Source of the DNA: Apostichopus californicus
Lineage: Eukaryota; Echinodermata; Holothuroidea; Aspidochirotida; Stichopodidae
Assembly: GCA_020650975.1 (NCBI GenBank)
Contig: JAIPMN010000242.1
Location: 1-64,000, forward strand
DNA: 64,000 nt
Direction of reading: 5' to 3'
A program made the position numbers and the translations under genes. The notes below the pieces were generated by a model, which had not been told where the DNA came from, searched no databases, and was given only the letters and a program-made list of their open reading frames with translations. The first letter of the stretch is position 1, and the number at the start of each line of letters is the position of its first letter. Below are positions 1 through 12,088 of this stretch, piece by piece.

Positions 1-167
1 ATATTACTAACATATAACTAAACAAATTTCTTTTCAAGGTCACGCGGAATATTCAAAACACAGTTTTTTAATGTGTGCGTTTGGATATTTTTATGATAAA
101 CCATATGAATTATAGTTTTGTATCAAAAATGTCTTACCTGTCTTCTTCTTCTTTCTTCTTTATTTAG

Positions 168-3100
168 GGTCTAAATGGAGATGAGACGTTCATAGCATGT
201 CAAGGTTAGTTTGACCATCCAAGGACTTAACTTGAATATTGACATTTATTTAAAACAATATTATTAGATGATATAGTTTTTTATTACATGTTTTCAGTCA
301 GTTATATTCAGTCATTGATATATTTAGAAAAGCCGCATTAAGCATCCCACGAGCAAGAACGTAATAAGATACTGCATCAGTGATTATTCATTTAAAAAAA
401 TCTGTGTTTATTAGATAACAATTTGGTTAATAGTAATAGTTTTTTGATACTTTGCAATAACCTGCAGGTACCAAGTTACACCATTAATATATGAACCATG
501 ATCACAACGGATTGATCATCACTAAGTTCTTACTATTTTGTTTATCTTTCCATCTTTAAAAAGGTCCAAATAAAGCATCTATAAACGACTTCTGGCGAAT
601 GATATGGCAAGAAAACGTTCTAAATATTGTAATGTTAACAAACCTAGTTGAACGAGGAAGAGTAAGTATTAACTGAGACAAGCGCTTATCTACTTTCATA
701 ATATATTAATCTTTCTCACCCTCTTAAATTGGTTCAATGCAATCAGCACTGTCCCAACATTTTAGCGGGCTAAAAGATTCTAGACGTTTTTCAAAAACAC
801 TTTCCTGGAGGTCTGATGCTGCAAAGAAGTTTTCCCAAACATTAATAGATCAAGTATTTTTCGTTGTAGAAAGGTCCATATAAAAACCAGTAACGAACTT
901 TTGTAAGAAGTCATTCAATTTATTGTGCTGCATTGTTTCTTTAAGGATCGCTGCTTGCAGTATTGGCCAAAAGCTGAAAAGGAGAGCCGATTTTTTGGCG
1001 AGATAAATGTTACCTGGCTGTGTTCCGAGACTGTTGCTGACTTTGCTACAAGAACTATGACTGTTACATGGGTAGGCTACAACACTGTCTGGATAGAAGT
1101 CCACATGATAAATAAATCAAATAACATAAGCCATCTTGCACTAACGTAAAAGCCAGTTCGTTTCTCGATGAGGAACATCTAAACCATTAAGAACAAGTCT
1201 ATTAATTCCAGAGTCCTTTATAGATAACACAATGATGTGCTTCAATATCTCCCTGACATCGTTTTCTTTTATTGAGGTGTTTCACCAATGGAAATTGTTA
1301 ATGTGGAAATGTCCACCATCGATATTATTAACTCAGAAGAAACAAATACGATCTTGAAATGTTGAAGTCATTTCACCAATCACATAGAAAATCATTTTGG
1401 TAAATCACACATGACCTGAAATGTATTAAAACTCCAGTTGTTATTTTCTAATAAAATATTTAAAAGGCGAGTAAAACAACAATTAATGTGCTTAATAGAG
1501 AGATGTTTTGACCGTTTTGTTTCAAGGGGGAGGAAACTCGTGCTGTTCAAATCTTTCATTTCCTTACGTGGCCTGACATGGACATACCTGATCAGCCGAC
1601 GCCGTTGATAACTCTCACTAAGAAAGTTAAATCTGTTCAAGAAAATGTGTTTTCCCCATTGGTTGTACACTGTAGGTAAGCATTTCAAATTAAGGCAAGC
1701 AGTATGGCTTCTTTCAATCACTAATTCCATATTTTTAAATAAGATGTAAACTAATAGTGCACTATACCAACAGCACTTCAGTACTGGATAACGCTGTATT
1801 GCATTTCCATATAATGAATGCTCAGCACATATGACTTGGACTTTTGGAGTTGCTAAAACATGTTAAAAGAAACATCTATTAATCTGGCGTTATATCATAG
1901 CTGCATAAGTATAGTATAAAATGATTTCTCGCATTCACAGTATAGATAATCGGCCGTAAATCATGTTATATTATAAGTAATACAATGATCACATGCAACA
2001 TAACTATAAAATATCACATTTAATATCTTTCAACGATTTCATTCGTTGATAAATAAGTTTGTTTTTGAAAGATAAATAACGTTTCTTTTGTTCTCCTTGA
2101 TAGTGCAGGGATTGGGCGAACAGGCACATTCATTGGTTTGTACACCCTTATAGACTTTCTTAACGGATCTGAAAAGCTTGATGTTTTTGGGTACGTTCAG
2201 GAAATGCGTGAAAATAGAATTGATATGATCCAGAGACCGGTAAATATGAACAAATAATTCTTCAAGCATTGATAAACGAGAAAATTTAACTTTATCAAAA
2301 ATCATGTACATATTTGCATATATAGAAGTAAGTGTAAGCTCTAAATGTGAAAAATGTTGAACTTCATTCCAAATATTGTCACTACAGCTGCGTTGACACT
2401 GGCTCCAGCATATCAGTGGACTAATTACACAGTTATGTGTTCAAGAAAATTTTATTTACACACATATGAAAACTGGCTTAATATTTAGAAAGTCTTGGTT
2501 CTTCGAATGGAGCTTCCTTTCAACTTACAGAATTAAAATGATCATAAAAGTTACGGCCCTCAAATGGTGTCCAACCTACGTTGAATTAACTCATGCATGT
2601 ATTAATTTTAAAACACATTTCATTATCAGAATGAGAACATTTCATCATATATTCATGTAGGACTATATCTTTAATGTGAGCTGTTAAATATCAATTCCGG
2701 TAGTCATTTAATGTACATTCATCATATACTTTACGCGTGTTAATTGACCTCTTTTATGGCAGACACAATACTCGTTCTTGCATGAATGTCTGTTGGAAGA
2801 ATACTTGACTGGTAAAACGTGGATTCCTAAAGAGAGTATGTTCGCCTTGTCACTTGACCAAAATAAGAAGAAAATAGTCAAACAGCTTAAGGTAAAGAAT
2901 ATTCGTTTAATTTACTTCTCGTTGTAGATATAAATCGGGGTGAAAACACAAATAAAGAAATTGTAAACCTTCTTCAACCGATTTGGCGATGGCAATATAT
3001 ATATATAGTATAGTAAAAGTCTTATATTCGGTTAGTCCTATTTGTCTCGCGTGGTTCTTGGTTCGAAATGCCCCTTTAACAGACTTTCCGAAATCAAATT

Positions 3101-6100
3101 GTTCTTGTATGATACAAAAGATCATCTGAAGATTCTATTTATACCTCATAGCTTCTCAATAAGTCATATTATCGGTAAAAGTATTGATAATGGTCTTTTT
3201 TAATCGATTTCAGGTCCATGCAGAACTCGATAGCCGAGATACGAATCACACATCCTGTCCCCCGACAGAACCTGAGAGAGTTCGCTTTCCTGACGTCACT
3301 CCTGGTATATAACTATTTTATGGTATTAAGATGTGATCATTCGTTTTCAATTACTTTTATCTACAATTAACTGTTATTCTTATATTCAAATAATTGCATT
3401 AACATGCCTTACGTAGATACTCTTTTAAGAGTATCTGTGTGTGTTTGTTGGAAACTTTAGAAAAAGCTTAGACATTATCAGCTTTTCTGAACGAAGTACT
3501 TCGAATTCAACAGCAAGAAGGCTAAGTAACTATAGGAATTTAAAAGCAAATTAAGACTGATAAGTGATTATTATAAAGAATACAATTTCCTATAAAACTG
3601 AACAAATGCAGTGATAACATAACATACAGCTTCACAAGCACAATATGTTATACAATTACTGAAGTGTTATATACGCTTTGAAAGACGATACACCTATCAT
3701 AAAGATATTTCTGTTCTTTTCTATCAATTGCAGTGTCAAATAAACTCCTCTTCGCGCAGAGTATAGGTAAAATGCACGCAGATGGGTACATTAATGCATT
3801 TGAAGTGGATGTAAGTATGATTTGAATATCTTCTGCGAAGGGAAACACAGACTTGAAACCAAGCAGTGACTTTTTCACAACAAAGTAAAGCATTTTGTAA
3901 CATCTAAGGGTCATACAGTAACAAATTATTTTAACTTAATTTGTATCAAAGAATAAATGGTTTGCATGATAAATATTTAACTTTACACGGACAGCCCGTC
4001 GGTTGCCGACACTTTTATAAAAAAAAATGAGAATTTCACATGTGATTTTACTACTTAGTCCTATAGCCGTCGTCAAGCGTTTATTGTGACACAGTCTCCA
4101 TTGCCGAACACAGTTGAAGACTTCTGGAGGCTGGTATTCGATTGGAAGTGTTCCCTTATTGTGATGCTCAACGGACTGGATCCCAACGATGAGGTATTTT
4201 AGTCTCTGTAGCAGGCTTTATTACAACTTTTAATTTTTATTTAAATATATAATTAAATGTAGAAAATCATACGCACTGAACTATTGCACATAATTCATTG
4301 CACAAAGGCTATACTTTACTGACACATGTTTCATCAGTGTAAAAGTGAAAATCACATACATGGTACTGCTACCGTTTGAGCGGGTTTTCAGTCTCGTAAG
4401 AGGATTTTCTAAGATGTTTTTATGTTATCACTCGATCCTACAAAATAAACGTTATAGTAAAAAAACAAACAAACATGGAAGACCGTCATCGCAAAAGAAA
4501 GATACGCTGATCTCTGACTGTAATATGTAGCCACCGACAGGAAGCAAGACAAGATACCTTCATGTCAGAAAAGAATTTTCAAGGGTTTACTCTTTTCGAG
4601 AAATACGACTATTGAATGTTTTAACACAAAACCCACTGCCTCAGTAGCTTTTGAGCTTCTTGAAGGATTCCTAGTGTGTTTAAAATGTTGATGAGATGTC
4701 CTGCCAAGATAAGGTTTTTACTTTTTTGATGCATAACTTTTAAATAAAATTGACATTTACACCTTTACCTCCCCACAGCTATTCCTCTAATCGCTTGGTT
4801 CAGTTCAACAATTTCTTCTTCTTTTTCATAGACGTGTGTTCAGTACTGGCCAGATCGTAACACCGTGGAATATGGGTTTATGACGGTAGAGCTGTCAGAC
4901 TCGAATGAACAAGATGGTTACTACTACAAGCATTTTAAAGTTTCCCACATAGATTCACAGGTCAGTATACATGAAGGAGTTCCTTATAATTAATAAAGAG
5001 GTTTTGTGTTGGCGAATGGCAAGTTTAGATTTCACGATTTTGCCCAAATTCACATGCGGTCTCTTTCATACACAAATGAACCCATGTACGTATATTTACC
5101 AACTTCGTTTTGTATTTTACTAACTATTTATTCATTCTTAAGCCTTCCTCGTACCCTCCCAAGGAAAGGATATTTAAATGGTAACTGGCATACTTGTCTG
5201 TTTTAATTTTTTTTCAATTTACAGATATAATCTCAATTCTCATTATGCAGTCTTTTCAAAAACTAGGTTGATGGATGTCTTTGCTCTTAAATTGAGGAAT
5301 TGAATAAGCTTGATAGAGGTGATTGGTTTAATAATTTGGTCGTAAAATCAATTAATATTTAAATGTTTTCGTTATACATATAACTTGATTGATGATATAT
5401 TTTTTAAACAAAAATATCCATAAAAGAGTAATCAAAGATCACCAATATATAATGCTAATAACATTACGAGAAGCACGGTAAGCAGATATTCTCTTTCATC
5501 TTGATGGGGTCATATTATATTTCATTAACGATCATAATATTGAGGCCATTTTATTTTACCATGATCTTTAGAGGAAGGCCAAAGTACACCAACTGCAGAT
5601 TAAATCATGGGACGAAAATGATATGCCAGGAATATTGAAGTTTATTCATGATGTACAGACGATGCAAGATGAATACAGTTCAGATTCACCAGTACTAGTT
5701 CACTGCATGTAAGTATAACAATAAATGTGTGCATATCAATTCTCCGTAGCCGATACCATGCTGTCTCTTTATTATAGGTTTCGGTCTCAGTGCATAAATA
5801 AATTGATAAAATAATTCCATAATATAACGAGATTTTTATTTAAATTCCTTCACATAGAAATACTGTCGGTCGAAGTGGCGTCTTTCTTTGTGTTAAGTCG
5901 GAAATAGAACGTGTGAAGGCAGAGCAAAGAGTTGACATATTCAACACTGTGAGGCAGCTCAGAGCCAGCAATCGCCATTTTATTCAGACTGAGGTAACAC
6001 AAACGCTTATATAAATATAAGTTTCCTTAAAACTTGAATTATCTTAAAACATCAAGAAGCTATTGCCTCTAACAGTTACAACAGACTGAGTGACATTATG

Positions 6101-6972
6101 CAGCAAAAACAGCTGACATTCATGTTGAAGCAATTAACACTGTTAATGTCCCATGCTACTCCTTTGAATCTATCGGTATAAAAAGAACATGCTCTAACAA
6201 ATTACAAACTATACCTATCCACCAAATCACACACAAAGTGTTACCAAAATTCTGTTGTGATCATAATTTATTATGAAAAGTCAAGACGGTATTGTTGTAG
6301 CAATCGGGGACTTCGTTGTATACCTCAAAAACTTTGTGAAAGGTATGTAAGGTGCTGTTGCAACACCAACTTCCCACCCACGCCCAGTGAGTGCTGGCTA
6401 ATTCAGTAGTTACAGCTAAAGACTTGTTATCCTGGGGTCGCTTTAACAACTTATTTGCTCTTTTGTCACCATTACTAATTTTTCTTCTGACATGTTCCTA
6501 GCAATATCACTATACAACTTCGAATTATTCATGTAGTTGACGATAAAATTATCTTAGTCGTTTTAAAGGAGTGTATCGCAACTCAAGGTGTTATAAACGT
6601 CATTGCATCACTTTCATGGATAGATATAGGTGATCTCGTTTTCGAGGTTATTCTATGCCATACACATTTGATTCGTAGCTCTGTGTTTAGCACTAGTCTC
6701 TTCCATATTAAATTATATCGGGGAAATGTGTTTCCAATATAGATTGTGAAGGTAGTTTGATCCGGATCGAGTGTAATTATACTCCTATTAGCAGCCAACC
6801 TATACTTAAAATCGCTTATGAGGCTTATATAGTTACCATATTCACTTTAGTTATTTTCTTTTTTTTTTCTTAAAAGGAGGATTATATTTTATGTCATCAA
6901 CTTCTGAATCTACACGTATCTACTGCTGAACTGACTGAACCACCCATCTATGCCAACCTCACTGAGTTGTAA
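168..6972 (+). CDS. Receptor-type tyrosine phosphatase, 3' part (paralog 1; 5' exons outside window)
   Basis: Thirteen in-frame exons read from splice sites: 168-204, 564-661, 946-1071, 1527-1675, 2104-2239, 2763-2891, 3214-3304, 3734-3810, 4059-4193, 4832-4960, 5572-5708, 5858-5993 and 6877-6972 (TAA at 6970). They total 1476 bases, 491 codons plus stop. The product is a tandem-domain protein tyrosine phosphatase that should dephosphorylate phosphotyrosine on the cytosolic side of the plasma membrane. D1 shows FWRMIWQ, the WPD loop ([10 protein letters not shown]) and an intact P-loop [10 protein letters not shown], split by the 1675/2104 intron. D2 has HCINTVGRSG in place of the P-loop and no WPD, so it is probably not catalytic. 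The protein ends in [11 protein letters not shown]. The start of D1 and any transmembrane or ectodomain exons lie upstream of the window, so an ectodomain like that of the neighbour at 12004 is inferred only. All exon lengths equal those of the neighbour. Confidence 0.9.
564..2891 (+). other. PTP domain D1 (C-terminal two thirds) of paralog 1
   Basis: The exons encode the D1 core from the FWRMIWQ helix (564-661), through the DRCLQYWP strand (946-1071) and WPD loop (1527-1675), to the P-loop (HC at the end of 1527-1675, SAGIGRTG from 2104) and the C-terminal helices (2763-2891). The nucleophile Cys, the P-loop Arg and the WPD Asp are all present, so this domain is expected to be active. The exon at 2763-2891 differs from its counterpart at 25767-25895 at only 3 of 43 residues; the exon at 946-1071 differs at 10 of 42. 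Confidence 0.88.
3734..6972 (+). other. PTP domain D2 and C-terminal tail of paralog 1
   Basis: D2 runs from GYINAFEVD (3734-3810) through [13 protein letters not shown] (4059-4193), [14 protein letters not shown] (4832-4960) and the loop exons (5572-5708, 5858-5993) to the last exon at 6877. The P-loop position reads HCINTVGRSG. The Cys and the Arg of the CX5R spacing are kept, but the S-A-G of the active loop is lost. The WPD position is SWDENDMPG. Degenerate D2 domains are common in RPTPs, where they regulate or scaffold. A linker exon (3214-3304) separates D1 and D2. The tail ends with Tyr-Ala-Asn-Leu. Confidence 0.85.
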
Positions 6973-7800
6973 AGATTGCAAGTAGTGGTATTACAATTTT
7001 TGATATGAAGGACCGTTTTTTTTTTGGTCAAAGAGTGTACTTAAAAGACTGGAAGTATAGTTCACCATGACTTGTATTTATCCTAGCTGTATTATAAAAG
7101 CAAGTACCAATCATAGAAAGCACATGACTCATCCTTTATTTTCTTTTACATGACAAGTCACACCATTAGCCGCACACAATATTTCAACATATTACGAGCT
7201 TTTGCTGATTTCATTTATATGCAAAGTAATAATTTCGAGACATATTAAAATATAAAATGCTTAAATGAGCCATAAGTTGCATTGCATCCGTTTTGTTGAT
7301 ATGTTAATATTCCAGAACCATTATTTCCGTGAATAGTTTTAACAGAATAAGATATGCAACCTGCTTATTTTGCTTTGATGTCTCGTTTCATCTTTTCACT
7401 GCACTAAAGGGTAACAAGCTATAAATATGCCGCATGTATGTAACCTCTGTAATATGCAAAGGTTTCTTGATAGTGGAAGGGGGAACTCCCTGCCCTTTAC
7501 ACTCCTCCCAGGTACTCGCTGACATATTTTTCAACCAGAGAAATATGGTACCCCTAGCGTTGTGATGTTAAATTGGTTTCATCATAGGCAGGCACGGATC
7601 CAGTGGGTGTTGGGGTGTACCCACCCATCCCCTGTCAACCCACACGCAAACATAATGAAAAGAAATAACTAGCACAACCTGGCGTTTAGAAATAATTTAT
7701 AACCCAGATTTGCCTCAGAATACCCAATTTCACGTCAAAAACTCTATTTTCATTTCTTCTGGGTAAGACCTCAGCCCCAGTAAAGATTTAGATTAATTTC
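6973..7800. other. 3' flank of paralog 1; no gene seen
   Basis: This should hold the 3' UTR of the upstream phosphatase and then intergenic DNA. A short GC-richer patch around 7590-7640 (cacggatccagtggg) resembles a dispersed repeat, but I cannot name it. No splice-bounded open frame was recognised. Confidence 0.4.
7244..7249 (+). terminator. Possible variant polyadenylation signal of paralog 1
   Basis: ATTAAA lies about 270 bases past the stop codon at 6970. No canonical AATAAA was seen between the stop and about 7.6 kb. This is weak evidence, because the motif is frequent by chance in such AT-rich DNA. Confidence 0.2.
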
Positions 7801-7828
7801 ATACAACCTCCTTATATCTTTACAATGC

Positions 7829-9056
7829 ATGTGGATCCTTGCACCGAAGTTTCGAGAAAAATATCAGCATTTGTATCGAATAGCCACTCAGTTAAATACT
7901 ATTCTACTTTCTGAGCACAAAATAAACGGTTTAAGGGAGCTTTCTTTTGCGATGGTTAAGAATTACCTAAGTAATCGTAGTCAGTACGTAGTGGTCAATA
8001 ACCACTCCTCCCAAACAACAAAAACGTAAATTATTGATCCTTTTCTATTTGTTCAAATCAGGAGATTTCTAGGTTTCTCTATGCTGACGACATGAACCTG
8101 TTCTGTTCCTGACCTGATGCATAATCAGTTACTGTTACTGTTGAAGTAGAGTTAGATAATATGTTTTGTTATTTAAAGCTAAACAACATTCACTCATGTC
8201 AAAAAGATCTATCCATGTTCTATACTCACGGCGATATGTCCAACACTCAAGGCTGCAAAGGAATTAATATCTACAGCAACAATATCAAATGTTCTCATGT
8301 TGATAAATTCTTAGATGTTGAGATCAAATTGAACTTAGTACTTCATTAATTATGATTTCAGCAGTTTTTAAATGTTTCTAATGGAGTCGGTATTCTCAAG
8401 GTAATAACCTGCCAAAAGGAATTCTCTATTATATTTATAATATATCCTACCTTGCTTAGCTTACTGTGACAACTACCCTCCGCGACCGCAGAATCTTCAT
8501 GTTCTTCAAAAATTGGAATTGCATTACATCGGAGGAAGCTCCTCTATTTCTCATAGTAACCTTCTTTTCATTTCACTCAACACCCTCAATATGCATGACA
8601 TCAGCAATCATGAAACGTCGAGATTTATGTTCTAATGGTTGTGGTGGGGCTCAATCAACCTTTGTTCATCGTTATTCTGTACACAATACAAGATTCATCA
8701 ACTCTCTCAGCATTCCTGTAAATGGTTTGAATTCCACTCAGCATTATATCTCTTTAAAAGGTCTTAAGATCTGACACCCATTGAGTTCCCGTCTCAAGTC
8801 TGTACATACCATTGCTAACTTTAGAACTTGTTACAAAGCTCTTTTTTTATCTAAGTATTCCATTACTTTCTTGTTTTTTCCATCCTCGTGTTGTTTCTCT
8901 AGTTCACTGTTGCCTGGTTTGGTAGAGAAGTTGGTAAATAGTGGGGCGAGCGGGTTTGCCTTGTTTGTTAGTTCTCACTCCATCATTTTCTTTTACATGA
9001 TTTCCTTGCTCACCAGGGACTTCTATTCCACCAGTTTTCTTGTTAAACTTTTTTAA
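7829..9056 (+). mobile_element. Decayed non-LTR retrotransposon (LINE) reverse transcriptase fragment
   Basis: Broken reading frames match the reverse transcriptase of Jockey/CR1-type LINEs. At 7920-8020 the frame gives KNYLSNRSQYVVVNNHSS, the usual stretch before the catalytic box. The usual GVPQGSVLGP segment is missing. At about 8068-8110 the frame gives FLYADDMNLF, the YADD catalytic box, followed directly by a stop. From 8155 the ELDNMFCYLKLNN stretch resembles the helix after the box. Later remnants to about 9050 fit the C-terminal region only loosely. Frames shift several times and stops are frequent, so the copy is dead. The 5' end and any endonuclease domain are missing. It lies between the two phosphatase genes on the same strand. 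The clade is uncertain. Confidence 0.7.
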
Positions 9057-11975
9057 TGCAGTCTCCTCATTCATTCAACGTTTTATATTGTACGTTCTTC
9101 TCTTTATGGCATAATACTTATCTCATATTATTAATTGTCAGTATCGATATTCTCACTATTATATTTAAGTTGATTTCTTTGTAGTTTTTCATTGTTACGA
9201 TTGATTGATTAAAATCGATATAAATTAATTAATTTTAAAACTAAATCAAATTCATTAATTAAAATTTAATTAATTAATTGAAGACTGTATAGTACCATGT
9301 TAATAGCATTGTTTTGCTTTACAGTCAGGATGCTTGCAACTCATATATTTTGAATGAAATTTCAAACCGCTTGAATTCATTGTACTATATTGCCTTTACT
9401 TCGGTGAACTGAACATTTCCATTACAGTGTGCCAAGAAAATCACCGGCATAAAACAAGTTACTTTTCTGTCATTCAATTTTAATCCTGGCATACGAGTTT
9501 AGAATATTTTTTTTAAGGAGAAGGTGCATTAAGTATCACAGATGAATATTAATAATTTAGTAGTGTCTTACTCGGTTGATGACAAATAACATATAATGCA
9601 ACAAAAAAAAAACCATAAATGGACGTTCTAAATGATCAAAACTGCATTTATTAAGAGAATATATAACTTTGAGCATTTTTTAACATATTTCACAAGAAAC
9701 AATATCCGTTTTTGTGAAACTCTTCCTTTCGATGGCTAATATATTTTCAAAACAATTTCTGAAGTAAATAGACAGGCCACGGAAGAGAGATACCATTGCA
9801 ATCATTTCTACTCAATTCTCTCTTAATTCTACTTATAATGAATATAAATGACCTATTACAAAAACGGGCTATATTGAGAATGTAGCCTACATATATTAAT
9901 TAAGAGAAATCAACAACTAATGGACACCAAGACAATGAGGGAACGCATACATCATGTAAGGTATAACACATGTCCATGTTACAAACGACTACCGTTCTTG
10001 TCGATCGATAATAACAAATATTCATAAGAAATTCCTTTTCGAAATAGGTGACAATTCAGACTTGTGCGTACTCTTTGTTTAGTGTCAACGACGGTAGGGT
10101 TCACCTTATTAACGGTTAGCTCATCAAATATTATTTGATAAAAATTGTGTAGGGAAAGTTGAAACAACATATTGGCCGATGTCAAATTCATTGTATATTT
10201 GTGTACAAGCATCATCCGGATGAATTAAACGTTTTGAAAATATTAATACAGTTCCTACGATCTCGTGTTCCTATATTGCTAAAGGGAAGCTTACCGTTTC
10301 CTAGGCAGAAGTAGCAGCAGTCTAATAATAGTCACACAGAGGTGTCGATATGAAGAACCTTTTCTGCATGCTCTAGGTGCTTGCATGTTCACACTTTTCT
10401 TGTGGATAACAGCAATTATAAAAGTATATATTTGTTCGCTCTAAGGAAATGTAGCGAGGGGCCCGGTCAGGGTGGGGGGGGGTCCTACTTGATGTTCGAA
10501 ACGTATGCAACAGAAACATACAAATTCCACAACAGAATATAAAGGGACGCATCAATGCCTATGCCGTATATTAGTTTAGTATAGTGTTTATTTAGACTAA
10601 GGCCAGACAGACAAATTAAGCTACTGAAAATATTTGTTTCTACAAAAGACAGTACTACATTAAGATTATAATGTATTGAAAATATGATTGATTTCAGATG
10701 GGTTCCGTGGATTTCTGATAATAATTATTACAGTGAAGTAATGCTTTCTTGTATATATGTATAAGTTTTATTTAAACGGAGTAAGCTTCCCATCCCCCAC
10801 CCCCAAAAAAACAAATAAATAAAACCTTAAATCCACATATCTGTTATCAAGAATTTCAGCTGGAAAGAGAAAGAGGATGTACTCGTATATGTATTCACCT
10901 TCTAATTTTCAAATACTTCCTCAATCCAAACAATGTGCGATAATAAACAATATGAAACGTGATGTCGATGCATTCTAAACACCCTGCTCAAAAGTAATAT
11001 AAAGATTACGTTAGGACGCTGTTGAATACGGACATAACTACAATGTTTCAAGAAGACTTGCACCAAAGTTCATCTTAGAACCTGCCTGGAAAGCATTCTC
11101 AGCTTGGGTAAGTTTGAATTCAAACTTGAACTACTGATTTTATATTAATCGTTGATGGACATATAACTCTGGATAAGAAAGCAAGTAATCTTGCATCGGG
11201 TTGGAGATCGCACATGAATGCTTTGATAACGAAAAGCGATAATTACCATAATTACCTTGAATATTCTTCTTCTACTTCTGACCCTTTTTTCTAACCCTTC
11301 TTCTTCTAACCCTTCTTAATCTTCCGTGGTGGGAAGGGGGGGGGGATGCAGTTAACACATTTCAAATTTTTAGGTAGTGCAAGTAGGCCTAGCGGGTGCA
11401 ATACCATCGGTTACTGCTGTAATCTTCAAATAAACTTAAAACTCAATAAACGGTCTGTGACTAAGGATTATGATGAACTCACTGAAAAAAGAACATCAAA
11501 TAGGTGCATGATCAGTAGCAAGTGACATCGATATTGTGTTAGAGTGATAGTTAAAATTAATAACGTTCTGACAACATTCATCCTGTTTCTCTCTTTGAAT
11601 AAAAATAGCTAAATGACAATTTTCTGTTTGGAAGATTCACGAGCTCATAGTTTTGTGGCCGACGGGTTCTGAATAATTAATGCATTAAACCTCAAGTTGA
11701 CTATAGTTTCATCATACCCAAAGAAGATGGGGAGCTTGGGTTCTGTTTAGGGGGTGCCATTGTATTTTAACAGAAAAAAATCTGACAATTTCAGGGGCCC
11801 TGCTCAACCCACCACCACCCCCCCCCCCCGTCAGCCACAGACTACCATAATTATTGAAAACCTTTACATCATCAATACTCAAATATTCGTTATCATTATT
11901 AAAAGTTATGAACATATAAAATTGTCATTAATTTATTTTTACAACCTTAATTACTAAATTAACGTTTCTTTTTCA
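9057..11975. other. Intergenic, AT-rich; no gene seen
   Basis: No coding exon was recognised. It holds AT-rich runs (9215-9290, many TTAATTAA words), short G or C homopolymers at 10474-10482, 11336-11345 and 11818-11829, and microsatellite-like stretches. The promoter and any untranslated first exon of the downstream gene should lie here; a good acceptor (ctttttcag) ends just before the 5' UTR at about 11976. Confidence 0.4.
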
Positions 11976-12088
11976 GGTAAATCTTACTATTAAGCTATTG
12001 TTGATGGCTGCTGATATGGGTATTTACTATAAACTCCTCCCATCAGTGATGTGCTTTATCGTGGTGTGGCGTATTGGCAATGCGGAAG
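11976..12088 (+). other. 5' UTR end and signal-peptide exon of paralog 2
   Basis: ATG at 12004 opens about 28 codons: [10 protein letters not shown] followed by the hydrophobic core [12 protein letters not shown] and ending near GNAEG, a plausible signal-peptidase region. The exon ends at 12088 before GTACTG in phase 1, which fits the acceptor before 12442. A second ATG lies four codons in. The exon probably begins at 11976, after a pyrimidine-rich acceptor, so an untranslated exon further upstream is likely but was not found. Confidence 0.7.

Noticed and set aside
1392-1730. Minus-strand open frame opposite the WPD-loop exon of paralog 1, and the matching one at 24162-24449
   Set aside because: Both mirror a conserved coding exon on the plus strand and have no family of their own.
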